DNA of 64,000 nucleotides from Parapristionchus giblindavisi (lineage: Eukaryota > Nematoda > Chromadorea > Rhabditida > Diplogasteridae). Positions within the stretch are counted from its first letter, which is position 1, and every line of letters starts with the position of its first letter. The stretch spans positions 434,001 to 498,000 of the forward strand of contig CALSFV010000256.1 in the NCBI GenBank assembly GCA_943737045.1. The letters run 5' to 3'. Position numbers and translations under genes: made by a program. This document shows, one piece after another, positions 24,562-36,603 of the stretch. A model generated the notes under the pieces. It searched no databases. It was not told the origin of the DNA and worked only from the letters and a program-made list of their open reading frames with translations.

Positions 24562-25312
24562 GAGGCCGTTTGCGTAAGACTCGGCCAAGTGCCGGCGCAG
24601 TCAAAAATTCAATTTTTGAGGATTGGTGGTCTCAATGGTGCTGATGATTATGGTCATGTACGTTTTGCACCTAGAGCCACCGTTGAGGCCAGACGACGTC
24701 AGGTTGAAAAATTAGTATTTTCTAGTCACCAGATGTTGCTAAAATTTGAAGGTGATCACGCCTGTCTAATTCATTTTTCGTGAAAACGTTTCAGAAATTT
24801 TCTAAAATGGAATTTCTCTCAAAAGTGTGTTTTGCGAGATACACAGATAGGACCGAAATGGCTTCAGGACCCCATCGAAAAAATTTTAGCACCTTAAAGT
24901 TCATTTTCTCGAATTTCGCTTGAGCAAATTGGCTGAATTTTTTTTCTATGGGGTCCTGGAGTCATTCCGGTCCGATCTGCATATCTAACAAAATAAACTT
25001 TTGCATTTAAGAGAATTTCCTTTTTTTTTGAAAATTTCTGAAACTTTTTCATCGTAAAAGGAATTAGACAGGCGCGATCACCTGTCCCTGGGGTCACAGG
25101 CAGAAATTTTTAGCACACTCGGTTGAGGAGAAATTACTAGAAATGCGATTTCAACGCGGCGTCGTCTGGCCTCAACAGTGGCTCTAGATGCAAAATGCAC
25201 AAAAGCATGGTCATCAGTACCCTTGAGAACCCCAATCAACAAATTTTGATTTTTTGACTGTGCCAGATTTCACTGACGTTAGTCGATTCTTACGCAAACG
25301 ACCTCATATTAA
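24562..25312. repeat. 750-bp palindrome in receptor intron, copy A
   Basis: Ends TGAGGCCGTTTGCGTAAG and its complement (CTTACGCAAACGACCTCA). Arms include a TGAGGCCAGACGACGTC block. The centre holds a second palindrome around TTGAGCAAATTGGCTGAA. Unit C has an empty site here (about 46960-46985). The inner part is related to 2536-2640 in the unc-47 intron. Confidence 0.85.
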
Positions 25313-26073
25313 GCCAGGTTTTCATATAGTATTACACTTTTTTCCAGAACTTGTAATATTCTTCGTAGTTATCTTCACACTCGTCCCTTCCTTCGTCTTC
25401 TTTGTTTCTCATGGAATCATCACTGTCGTGAAACGAAATGTAACGAAAAAAACGAAAAATGAAACGAAACGAAATTATCTATGTATTTGTTTTGATTTGA
25501 ATACTTTTAGAAGACATCGATATCGACGACATCGCAAAAGTTGCAAACCCGATTTATAAATATTTTCCTTTTACAGGTTACTATTCTTTTGAATATTCTT
25601 TATGTAAATTATTGTACTCGATCGTAAGCCTGGAGCGCTACGTGAAAAAAACGACTTTTTCCTTTCGTGTGCCCTTCATTAATTTTCAGTACACCTGCTT
25701 ATCATCATTAATTATTTCTCAGCTCATTGTCGCTGTGATCTTCTACTGTACACCTCTTCTAATGCACCTTATGTCAATGACATTTGATTTGAGTGGCATG
25801 CCTCCCATGCTTTCTGCACTTTACAGATTATCACTGGTGGTACGTTTTCGAAAGTCTCAGCATAAAAATATTGTTTTTAAGATGTGTTTATCAAGCTCGG
25901 CTTGTTTAGTCTCCGTCGTATTCCTTTCGAAAGGTATAAGTATAGAGAAGGATTGTTTTTAATTTTTTTAAAGTGATTATTTCAGTTTTCGGAAAAGTTG
26001 AGCGAAAACAATACGTCAGGATATTTCGCGAACTAACTTCTCGGATTAGTACTCTCACAATTTGAAAATCTTG

Positions 26074-26079
26074 TACATA
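26074..26079 (+). other. TACATA, apparent excision footprint
   Basis: Unit B has a 495-bp element here, flanked by TA on both sides. Unit A has TACATA instead of a single TA. TACATA is one of the two standard footprints left by Tc1-type excision (two bases of the CA end kept between TA copies). Confidence 0.65.
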
Positions 26080-26537
26080 TATTCAGAATAAAAGCTGTAA
26101 ATTTATTTGCAACACGAAGAGTGTTAAAAAGAAAACTCATCGTGTTCAATAACAATAAAGAACACATTTTTGTTTGTACTGTAGAACACTTAAGAATGTG
26201 TTGCATTGTGCACACTATTTCGCTGTTCTCTAACAAGGAGAGAGCGTAGACCGTTGAAGAGACGGTTGACAAAGGTTACGCTCCCTTTAACCAGGGCGGT
26301 GCGGGATGCACATATTTTCGCCATACGGCATAACCAATTTAGTTCAATCATAAGATTGTATAATAGCAGGGAAAAGTAGTTATTACACCATAAACAATTG
26401 TGTACGCAATATGTGTACGCGGTATGGTGTATGGAATATATCTATAAACAGTAGATGTATTCCAATAGCGACCATCGGACTAGAAAAATGACCAGCGCTT
26501 AAATTCGAAATAACATGAGCAGAGAAGGTTAGGTAAC

Positions 26538-26604
26538 TGAAGCGTGGCGCATTGGTAAGATGGTTCTCCACCCAAATAGTGCGGGTTCGAATCCCGACCG
26601 GATA
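26538..26604 (+). other. tRNA-like module, unit A
   Basis: A-box-like TGGCGCATTGGTAAGATGG and B box GGTTCGAATCC with a CGGG/CCCG T-stem. The acceptor stem does not close, so a tRNA pseudogene or SINE head is more likely than a gene. An identical copy lies in unit B. Confidence 0.6.
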
Positions 26605-27084
26605 TTTCACTTATTATACACTCTGAACTAACGCGTAACAGCATATGCCGAATATATTTTTCGGCATAAAAAGGCATATTCGGCACAACTTTCTAAATCA
26701 TTATTGTTCTACAGGATAATAACATTTCAATGTGTTTGAAACTGTTCAGCTTTACTAGCAAATTCCCTTGGAGATCAATGTCGACAGTATTTCTGTGATC
26801 CATTATTTTTGCTTTATGAATCTGTATTGTTTCGTCTCAGGTGGTCTTAGATCGTTTAGCGAATTTTCATTTCATTTGTTATTTTTTCTGCTTTACCATT
26901 TATAATTTAATTTTTTTAATTAAAATGATTAGTTTCAACGTAGCAAATAGAACACAATCAGTTTAGGTTATTTTTTTCGTTGCACGCTCCCTTTATAAAG
27001 GGCAAACCGCGAGTTGGGTAAAAGGCATATTGGGGGATAAGTGACACACCCATGCAACAGTTATATATGTATTCTGTTGTCCTT

Positions 27085-27250
27085 TTCTGTTGTCGTTGAT
27101 AAATCTTAAATCCACTCGCTTTGCCAATTTCATTTCTAATCGTGTAGTCAACTCTTGGAATCAGCTTAATAATAATATTATAATATGTCCTTCTGTAAAA
27201 TCTTTCCGAAAATCCATCGCTTCATTACCATCGTTGTAGGAATTTCTTTT
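27085..27250 (+). pseudogene. C-terminal fragment of a CR1-like LINE, unit A
   Basis: An open + frame reads NFISNRVVNSWNQLNNN and then PSVKSFRKS, the usual end of nematode CR1/jockey-type ORF2 proteins. Only this tail remains. The copy in unit B is at about 36438-36603. Confidence 0.65.
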
Positions 27251-27769
27251 TATTTGTAATTTTCATCTTTGCTACCCAAGTCGTAGCATCGTATTTATGC
27301 GTACTCCACTATCAAATATTTGATCAGAAATTATACTTTACTTTCGCACCGCATAAAGTATATTATTATATTATCTTTATTGTATTTGATCTCCGATAAT
27401 TGTCTTCGCACAACAGTCGCACAGTATCCGCTGTACCTGAATGAGTATTATTCCAGTAGATTCATCTGAATAAAGAAATAAAGAGAATACATAGGAATAT
27501 AAAGAATTAATAGAACAAAACTTCTGTAATAGAACGGTTGTCTTTGTCCTCGTTTAAAAGTGCATCAACGAAATGTCATGGATCAGACGACGATCAAGCA
27601 TCTGAAGATGATGACGTACAATCATTTTAAAAGAAAATAGCACGATTAGCACAATAAAAACGTAAAATAAACGTACAAAATGCTGGCGGAAGTCAAGGAA
27701 AAATATGTATAGGTTGTAGTTTCCATAAAATGTTTGAAGAATCGAAAACTGACTTTACTTTGTTGACCG

Positions 27770-27995
27770 AAATTCGGCTAATCATTCAAGGCACGTTATT
27801 TTGACTTTATTTTGTGCCACAGTGGACAACTAAACATGGGAAATAAATAACAATGAAAAATCGTAAAAATAACAAATAATCCCCTGCTCGAATTGCGTTC
27901 GTAAAATTCACAAAGATTTACTGATATTTTGTGAATTGCGGTAGATGTTTCTAAGATGGGTCGAATTTTGTTGAGTGTACGATAACTTTGTAATT
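27770..27995. repeat. Half copy of the 40.3-kb palindrome family, unit A
   Basis: The block ending GGGTCGAATTTTGTTGAGTG and containing TTTATTTTGTGCCACAGT matches one arm of the palindrome at 40350-40890. The unit B copy is at 37123-37345. Confidence 0.7.
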
Positions 27996-28099
27996 GACAA
28001 CTACAATAATACTTTACGCGAGTGTTGGATTACTACTTTTCCAACTACTTTTATAATGACAAAATTAACACTACTTTTCACTGTTCCATCTACTTTTCC

Positions 28100-30590
28100 A
28101 AGACTTTAAAGATGGAGACCCTCGAGTTTTTTCGTAACAAGATTGTACGAGTAGAATGATAGAGATTTATCACACGAACAGAGCGACATACATTTGCATT
28201 TGATTTTGCGTGGTGTTTGAAGCTTGTTATGCGCATTGAAAATAGGCAAGTAGAGAGTGCCAACCCGATTTGCATTCTTGACTCTCTCACTTTCCCATTG
28301 TCACTTACCTCTTCTATATTTAGAGGGAGAGCGCAAGCGAGATGTACGTAGGTCAAAGAGAGAACGAACAGCGAAGGGAGGGAAAGGATGGGGGGGTACT
28401 GAATGTCTAGTCTTAGCAACTAGTAGCAAGGCAATTTCACAAGTACATTTTGTACGGACAATAATACTAATAGAGAACCATTACATGCTTTTTCATGATA
28501 TACTTCTCATTTAATACCCATTTAGTGCACTAAATCTGCCACAATCTCTGTACTCTCTTAATGTGTTGCATTCTCTCACTTACTCCCAGTCCAACATTCA
28601 TAGCCGAACAATTTTTGGTATATCTTTGCGACATTCGTTTGATTAATTGATGCTAGATTTCACTTAATACGCCCATGTTTTTCCAGAGTTTCATTTTCAT
28701 TCTACACATTTTTACACCGTTCCACTTTTGATTTCTGATGTCCCATTAGACTCTATTCTCACATAATCTTAAGTATCCTATTAACTATTTCATCCCCTCC
28801 ATATCATGGATTTATTGCATAATCCATATAATGCATATTATCAATATCATGCATTTCTACGGTTACGTATTGTTTCTTCCGATAATTTGTAATACATTTA
28901 AAAATTGGTACGTATTATTTTGTCACGTACTTGATCTTATCATTCATAACTCGGTGATATTACAACTTAGCATCTCGTACGTTGAATACACGTTGTATAG
29001 TCCGTATAAAATGTACTTGAGTAATTGCCTTGTTACTGGCTGCTACCCGGGGCACCCCTCGACTTTTTCTCTCCGTGCGTCCGTGAAAATTTAACATTTG
29101 TACAAAGGATGAGAAAAAAATACAAAAGAGAATGGAAATAAAAAGGCTCGAGCCTGCACAATTCGAGAAGTTGTTTATTAAGGCCTGAAATTTTATCACT
29201 TATTGTTAGTAAAACCAACGCCAAAATTTATATACACATCTTACACTAAAATTCATTTCGAAAAAAAATAAATTGAGATAGCATAGATCAAGTTAAAAGT
29301 AAATATTCGCGAAAAAATGTTCTATGGAAATACAATCAATATCACATCATACATATAGGTAGATCAAACGACACTCTATTGTCTCTTGTTTTTTTTTTCT
29401 CAGTAATATTTTTTTTTTCACTTTCTTTAGATATTAAAAGAACTTTTTATCACGGAAATTCATTATAAGACTTTGAGAATACAAAAAATATTCACACACA
29501 AAGGAAATAAATGATGCGTCCAAATGGCCCCGCAGCGGAGTGCAGCGCAGAATGTGTACAGAACACGACAGGAGACTGTACTGTATCAGGAGTATTTGAG
29601 AAAAAAATTCTAGTAAAAATTTCTCGAACGTGATTTCTCGATTTTTCTAGAAATTCGAGGAACATCTAGAATAATGATATAGGAAAATGTATTCATGACT
29701 TTGTCTCCATTTTTCATCAATAACATCATTTATCGATGATAACATAGTCCAAAACACAAGACAATGACATTTTCAACAATCATTACAATCAATAAGACAA
29801 TGTCATAGTATTGACCGTATAAAATGCACTTGTTTATCTTGTACGAGAGTAGCGAGCCAGAGCCACAATGAATTTCTGTGTTTAGTGAGAGAGTCCAAGC
29901 GAGATAGTACGTAAATCAGAGAGCGCGAAGAGAAGGGAAGGGATGGATATCGATAGTTCTTTCTCTGTTTAGCAGCAGTAGCAAGGCAATTATGCAAGTA
30001 CATTTTATACGGACAATAAGAGCAATTTGACGCTTAAAGGGAAGGGATTAACAATGGAATGGTCTCAACTCACCATGGAGTTATGACTAGAGACATATGT
30101 CACTTGAACCGTGATTCTGTCTGGAAATCCTTTGAGTCTACTTGCCACGAGCTTCTGGTATTCGAAAAAAATCGATAATGAAATGTTGTATTTCGAGGCT
30201 TAGTAGGCCAACTTAAGATTCAGTTCACTGCTTAATGAACCTTCTAGAGTAGTGCAATTAAAAAAAAATTTTGGAAAAAAACTGAAATAGACTTTGTCTT
30301 AAATTTTGTAAAATGTTTATAAAAAATGGATGCGAGATGGGAACGAACCAAGAACCAACATAATACATTCATGTACACTACACCACAAGGTTCATTGAGA
30401 AGAGAACTGAATCTTAATTTCAATTAGAAATACAACATTTCATTATCGATTTTCTCGAAAACCAGAAGCTCGTGGCAAGTAGACTCAACGGATTTATAGA
30501 TAGAACATGATCGTTCGAATAGTATAGTCATACCTCCATGGTGAGTTGAGATCATTCCCTTGTAAGTACATATTTCTGTACTGTTCATGG
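28100..30590. other. Receptor-unit 3' flank, unit A
   Basis: No gene was recognised. It contains a TTAAAGATGGAGACCCTCGA end (28105), a purine-rich stretch (28320-28400) and the block shared with 17290-18060. At 29800-30010 there is a copy of a TTTTATACGGACAATAAG-ended repeat whose complement starts near 29815. All of it recurs in unit B. Confidence 0.5.
30335..30395 (-). other. tRNA-like module, minus strand
   Basis: On the minus strand GGTGTAGTGTACATG acts as an A-box-like start and GGTTCGTTCCC (30339-30349) as B box. It recurs at 43893-43955. Confidence 0.45.
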
Positions 30591-31881
30591 ATATGGTTGA
30601 TTGCACAGGTGAAATACATACATATTCAGGCAAGATTTATAATCTTCATAATACAAGCATACAAGACGTGTAATGACTAGTCTCCCGTACGGATACGACT
30701 ATGAAAAGCTTTATTTCATGGACTTTTTCTTCGTGTAAGAATTTCTTTGTTTTGAAAAAACGAAATATATTGCCTCAATATTTTTTTGAGAATTATCATG
30801 ATCTTATAATTATCATCACACATGACATTTTTATGCTGAAAGTTAATTATGCCTTTTTCTTTGCATTTCCATTTTCCATTTTCTTGCACTTTGTATTTTC
30901 CAGTATTTATATTATAGGTATCAAAAGATAGTGGGTTCTCTGTCAATTGTAATTGTTCATCCCGCAACATTCTACATGATTTATCGACAGAAATATCGGA
31001 TGAAAAAAGATATTCGGTGGGGATATGTCGCCAATCAGGTAAAAGTAAAACATCGATAATTTTGCTTAGTTGTTATTTTTTCAGTTAGGAATGCTTTCTT
31101 TTGATATTATCTTCAATTTTTTGGTTTGCTTCTATCCCACCAGTCCCTATCCAGGATTTTATTGTGAAGGACCGATATGTACTAATTGGAATGTTTCAAA
31201 ACTAGTAATATTGGTTAGTTAGAGCATACACATATGTACATTTTATATACAATATTTCGTCTCAGTATAATTTCCCTATTCTTTTTTAAACATTTAATAA
31301 TTCCTAAAAATCGTAGAGATCCGTCATGTGAGAAAAATATAATTACTTTCTGCATCATTGTTCATTAATTGCTTGGACTCCGACGTTAGGAGTTAAAGAG
31401 GGAAAATCGATTGATAGTCTTTTCGAATTAGTTTGAAAATATCGACTTTCAAGCGACATCTCAAGACTTTTGAACTAGAAAAATTAAATATCTTTTTTTT
31501 CTTCAGTTTTTCCACTCCTTCGCCGTTCTCACTCCAGTAACACCAATACACTTCATTCTGTTACGTATGCATCAAATGGTTTTAGTTGGCACTGAAAGTG
31601 CATTCAAACTTTCAATAAGGCAAGCTTTCCAATTACAATTTATTTTTTCGGTACTTACCCCTCAAATGTTCCAGAACGCAATTCATCATTATTATTATTG
31701 ACGCTATAAGTTTATTTATCAATCTGATTGGATTTCCTGTTCTAGGCAAAGATTCGGAAAATTATGATATGCTAGTTCAGGTACTGTTAATGAAGTTATG
31801 CAACAAAGTCAAACCTATTACGAAACAAGAGCTTGACTAATAACGAAAAATTTACTACCAGATCTCTCAAAACGGCACTAC

Positions 31882-32856
31882 GTCGAATGATAACCGATGA
31901 ATAATAACCGACTGGATGATAACCGGAAGCTACCGGATGAGAATTGACCGTATGAGAGCCCACTGAGTGAGAACTGTTAGGAACCGAGTGAATGAGAACT
32001 CACAGGATGAGAACCCACTAAGTGAGAACTGAACGTATAAGAACCGACCAGATGAGAACCCACTGAATGAGAACCCACTGAATGAGAACCGGCCGGATGA
32101 GAACCCACTGATGACAGAATGTGTCGGATGAGAACTCAGCGGCCATTTTATGAAAAAAATGTTCAAAAGTTGTCAGATCGATCGAGCATTGATGAAACAA
32201 GTACCCAATCATCACCCATTGGCCAGGACGCCGGCGCCGGCGCCCAAATAAAAAAGTTGTTCTGGTGCTTGTTTCATCAATGCTCAATCGATTTGACAAC
32301 TTCGGAACATCTTTATATTTGGGCGCTGGCGCCGGCGTCCTGGCGACTGGATGACCATTTGGTACTTGTTTCATCAATGCTCGATCGATTTGAAAACTTT
32401 TGATCATTTTTTTCATAAAATGACCGCTGAGTACTCATCCGACACATTTTGAAATGCTAGACTGATCTACCCTTGATCAGCGCAAAATTTGGCGTAAAAT
32501 GACCGCTGAGTTCTCATCCTACACATTATGTCATCAGTGGGTTCTCATCCGGACGGTTCTTATACGCTCAGTTCTTACTTAGTGGGCTATCATCCGGCGG
32601 GTTCTCATTGACTCGGTTTTTAAGCACTCAGTTCTCAATCATGGGGTTCTCATACGCTAATTGTAAGTTCCCATCCAGTGGGTTATCATCTGGTATCATC
32701 TGATCTGTTCTCATATGCTCAGTGCTCATTCGGTTAGTTCTAATCCTGTAGGTTCTCACTCAGTGGGTTCTCATACGCTCAGTTCTCATCCGGTAGCTTC
32801 CGGTTATCATCCAGTCGGTTATTATTCATCGGTTCTCATTCGACATAGTGCCCTCA
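31882..32856. repeat. Satellite-like palindrome in receptor intron, copy B
   Basis: Same element as at 22965-24050 but with one 97-bp unit instead of three and a longer right arm (extra GGTTCTCACTCAGTGGG block at about 32750). Confidence 0.9.
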
Positions 32857-33215
32857 AAACATTCGTATTTATATTCTTATAAAGTTGTGTTAAATTCTGT
32901 TTGTTTTAGAACATTCGTCTTTTTATTCTTTCTTTTTATGTGGTGTTAAAATATGGGAAAAATAGAGGGAAAAGAGAAAAGTTGTGTTGATTTCTGTTTG
33001 TACCTCTTTTTTTCCCGAGATTTTAACACTCCATTAGTTGCCAGAGATACAATATTTTGTCGAACGAGGAGGAACTATTATGGTCTACGGAACAATTGGA
33101 AATGCTGAGTTGTTCAAAATAGGTAAGAAGAAATTATACATATTATTTATTGAATTTGGGCACACTTTCACAAAGTACACCTTTAATAAGGCGGTGCATA
33201 TTGTCAACGGTCTCT

Positions 33216-33317
33216 TATCCATCGTTACATTTGCCTTACGTGCGTACGCTGTAACCGCCTTCGTCGTTACGGCAGAGGTTACGGCGCAGGCACGTAAGGC
33301 AAATGTAACGATGCATT
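33216..33317. repeat. 100-bp hairpin element, copy B
   Basis: Inverted CGTTACATTTGCCTTACGTG ends, as in units A and C. Confidence 0.9.
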
Positions 33318-33356
33318 AATTTCGAACACATTTCACAATTGCCTTGCAATAGAGAA

Positions 33357-34148
33357 CTTGAGGCCGTTTGCGTAAGACTCGGCCAAGTGCCGGCGCAGTC
33401 AAAAATTCAATTTTTGAGGATTGGTGGTCTCAATGGTGCTGATGATTATGGCCATGTACGTTTTGCACCTAGAGCCACCGTTGAGGCCAGACGACGTCAG
33501 GTTGAAAAATTAGTATTTTCTAGTCACCAGATGTTGCTAAAATTTGAAGGCTGTACCCCTTTGTGCAAAATTTGATGGTGATCACGCCTGTCTAATTCAT
33601 TTTTCGTGAAAACGTTTCAGAAATTTTCTAAAATGGAATTTCTCTCAAAGGCAAAAGTGTGTTTTGCGAGATACACAGATAGGACCGAAATGGCTTCAGG
33701 ATCCCATCTAAAAATTTTTAGCACCTTAAAGTTCATTTTCTCGAATTTCGCTTGAGCAAATTGGCTGAATTTTTTTTCTATGGGGTCCTGGAGTCATTCC
33801 GGTCCGATCTGCATACCTAACAAAATACACTTTTGCATTTAAGAGAATTTCCATTTTTTTGAAAATTTCTGAAACTTTTTCATCGAAAAAGGAATTAGAC
33901 AGGCGCGATCACCTTGAAATTCTGTCCCTGGGGGCACAGGCAGAAATTTTTAGCACACTTGGTTGAGGAGAAATTACTAGAAATGCGATTTCAACGCGGC
34001 GTCGTCTGGCCTCAACAGTGGCTCTAGATGCAAAATGCACAAAAGCATGGTCATCAGTACCCTTGAGAACCCCAATCAACAAATTTTGATTTTTTGACTG
34101 TGCCAGATTTCACTGACGTTAGTCGATTCTTACGCAAACGACCTCATT
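33357..34148. repeat. 750-bp palindrome in receptor intron, copy B
   Basis: Same element as at 24562-25312, with small indels in the centre (for example the extra GGCTGTACCCC block at 33550). Confidence 0.85.
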
Positions 34149-34935
34149 TTCGATTTTTCATTTTTTTAGCCAGGTTTTCATATAGTATTACACTTTTTTC
34201 CAGAACTTGTAATATTCTTCGTAGTTATCTTCACACTCGTCCCTTCCTTCGTCTTCTTTGTTTCTCATGGAATCATCACTGTCGTGAAACGAAATGTAAC
34301 GAAAAAAACGAAAAATGAAACGAAACGAAAATATCTATGTATTTGTTTTGATTTGAATACTTGTAGAAGACATCGATATCGACGACATCGCAAAAGTTGC
34401 AAACCCGATTTATAAATATTTTCCTTTTACAGGTTACTATTCTTTTGAATATTCTTTATGTAAATTATTGTACTCGATCGTAAGCCTGGAGCGCTACGTG
34501 AAAAAAAGAGACTTTTTCCTTTCGTGTGCCCTTCATTAATTTTCAGTACTGCACCTGCTTATCATCATTAATTATTTCTCAGCTCATTGTCGCTGTGATC
34601 TTTTACTGTACACCTCTTCTAATGCACCTTATGTCAATGACATTTGATTTGAGTGCCATGCCTCCCATACTTTCTGCACTTTACAGATTATCACTGGTGG
34701 TACGTTTTCGAAAGTCTCAGCATAAAAATATTGTTTTTAAGATGTGTTTATCAAGCTCGGCTTGTTTAGTCTCCGTCGTATTCCTTTCGAAAGGTATAAG
34801 TATAGAGAAGGATTGTTTTTAATTTTTTTAAAGTGATTATTTCAGTTTTCGGAAAAGTTGAGCGAAAACAATACGTCAGAATATTTCGCGAACTAACATC
34901 TCGGATTAGTACTCTCACAATTTGAAAATCTTGTA

Positions 34936-35430
34936 CAGTACAGCAGAATCCCGCGCTTGACATGGGATCCCCGGGTGTCCCGGGGTGTCCCCTCTGTCCC
35001 CTCGATTTTTTACGCTGTAAATAAGGAATATCAACTCTTCAAATTGTTTGCGTTGTTTTCCTCCAGACATGACCGAATTTATCAAGGAAAGATTGAAAAT
35101 TTATAAATTACGTAGCCTGAGAAAAAATATTGAAAATTTTAATTTCTTTCAATTTTTGACGAATGCCGCGCGAAAATTTTGAAGAACTCGCGCACGCTCG
35201 GCAAATTCTATCGCAAAGTGACTTCGTTCCAGAATTTCTTTTCCTTAGCACAATTGAGCTAACAAGTTTTTTAAAAAATCCAAACTTTCCTTGATAAATT
35301 AGTTCAAATCTGGAGCAAAACAACGCGAACAATTTGAAGAGCTGATATTCCTTATTCACAGCGCAAAAAATCGAGGGGACAGATGGGACACCCGGGGATC
35401 CCATGTCAAGGGCGGGATTCTGATGTACTG
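34936..35430. mobile_element. Foldback element with CAGTACAG ends, TA duplication
   Basis: Termini CAGTACAGCAGAATCCCGC and its near complement (GCGGGATTCTGATGTACTG), with TA at 34934-34935 and 35431-35432. Arms of about 150 bp include GGGATCCCCGGGTGTCC. No transposase frame. It stands 10 bp after the stop codon of receptor copy B; unit A carries TACATA at this point. Confidence 0.9.
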
Positions 35431-35890
35431 TATATTTAGAATAAAATCTGTAAATTTATTTGCAACACGAAGAGTGTTAAAAAGAAAACTCATCGTGTTC
35501 AATAACAATAAAGAACACATTTTTGTTTGTACTGTAGAACACTTAAGAATGTGTTGCATTGTGCACACTATTTCGCTGTTCTCTAACAAGGAGAGAGCGT
35601 AGACCGTTGAAGAGACGGTTGACAAAGGTTACGCTCCCTTTAACCAGGGCGGTGCGGGATGCACATATTTTCGCCATACGGCATAACCAATTTAGTTCAA
35701 TCATAAGATTGTATAATAGCAGGGAAAAGTAGTTATTACACCATAAACAATTGTGTACGCAATATGTGTACGCGGTATGGTGTATGGAATATATCTATAA
35801 ACAGTAGATGTATTCCAATAGCGACCATCGGACTAGAAAAATGACCAGCGCTTAAATTCGAAATAACATGAGCAGAGAAGGTTAGGTAAC

Positions 35891-35957
35891 TGAAGCGTGG
35901 CGCATTGGTAAGATGGTTCTCCACCCAAATAGTGCGGGTTCGAATCCCGACCGGATA
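35891..35957 (+). other. tRNA-like module, unit B
   Basis: Identical to the module at 26538-26604 in unit A, with GGTTCGAATCC as B box. Confidence 0.6.
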
Positions 35958-36437
35958 TTTCACTTATTATACACTCTGAACTAACGCGTAACAGCATATG
36001 CCGAATATATTTTTCGGCATAAAAAGGCATATTCGGCACAACTTTCTAAATCATTATTGTTCTACAGGATAATAACATTTCAATGTGTTTGAAACTGTTC
36101 AGCTTTACTAGCAAATTCCCTTGGAGATCAATGTCGACAGTATTTCTGTGATCCATTATTTTTGCTTTATGAATCTGTATTGTTTCGTCTCAGGTGGTCT
36201 TAGATCGTTTAGCGAATTTTCATTTCATTTGTTATTTTTTCTGCTTTACCATTTATAATTTAATTTTTTTAATTAAAATGATTAGTTTCAACGTAGCAAA
36301 TAGAACACAATCAGTTTAGGTTATTTTTTTCGTTGCACGCTCCCTTTATAAAGGGCAAACCGCGAGTTGGGTAAAAGGCATATTGGGGGATAAGTGACAC
36401 ACCCATGCAACAGTTATATATGTATTCTGTTGTCCTT

Positions 36438-36603
36438 TTCTGTTGTCGTTGATAAATCTTAAATCCACTCGCTTTGCCAATTTCATTTCTAATCGTGTAG
36501 TCAACTCTTGGAATCAGCTTAATAATAATATTATAATATGTCCTTCTGTAAAATCTTTCCGAAAATCCATCGCTTCATTACCATCGTTGTAGGAATTTCT
36601 TTT
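36438..36603 (+). pseudogene. C-terminal fragment of a CR1-like LINE, unit B
   Basis: Identical tail to that at 27085-27250, duplicated with the unit. Confidence 0.65.

Larger units (their letters stand above)
21740..26065 (+). pseudogene. Str-superfamily (sri/srh-like) chemoreceptor, copy A, frameshifted
   Basis: Ten exons can be placed: 21740-21801, 21980-22100, 22155-22283, 22586-22859, 24240-24324, 25348-25439, 25511-25576, 25723-25839, 25882-25933, 25986-26065. Features typical of nematode 7TM receptors of this superfamily are the N-terminal MTSLPYGYDYEK, a first hydrophobic segment IVGSLSIVIVHPATFYMIY, FAVLTPVTPIHFILLRMHQM, LPEIQYFVERGGT in the extracellular loop, VIFFVVIFTLVPSFVFFV, and SQKLQTRFINIFLLQ leading into the sixth segment. 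Exon 4 is 274 bp where 276 (copy C) keeps frame, so its end is read out of frame and reaches a stop. The following intron is enlarged by a satellite palindrome. I call it a pseudogene; assignment to sri rather than srh is tentative. Confidence 0.75.
21660..30592 (+). repeat. Tandem unit A of the receptor locus
   Basis: From just before the receptor start the sequence repeats as unit B beginning at about 30594; start codons are 8933 bp apart (21740 and 30673). Similarity runs through the whole receptor gene and its 4.5-kb 3' flank and is nearly perfect over long stretches (for example 26120-29500 versus 35480-38860). Unit A lacks the three insertions found in unit B. Confidence 0.95.
30673..34925 (+). 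pseudogene. Str-superfamily (sri/srh-like) chemoreceptor, copy B, frameshifted
   Basis: Same exon order and phases as copy A, from ATG at 30673 to TGA at 34923-34925. Exon 4 (31507-31780) is again 274 bp and loses frame after the KLSIRQAFQLQFI region, so the defect is shared with copy A and older than their duplication. Small differences: a 3-bp insertion in the intron before exon 8 and several substitutions. The receptor would otherwise be a plasma-membrane 7TM protein of chemosensory neurons; that role is inferred from the family. Confidence 0.75.

Noticed and set aside
25690..25722. Earlier acceptor for receptor exon 8 (after AATTTTCAG)
   Set aside because: The TTTCTCAG acceptor ending at 25722 keeps phase, joins LQTRFINIFLLQ directly to LIVAVIFYC as the family expects, and is the only one conserved in copy C.
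26538..26604. Functional tRNA gene
   Set aside because: A and B boxes are good, but the acceptor and anticodon stems do not close; the same holds for the other tRNA-like modules.
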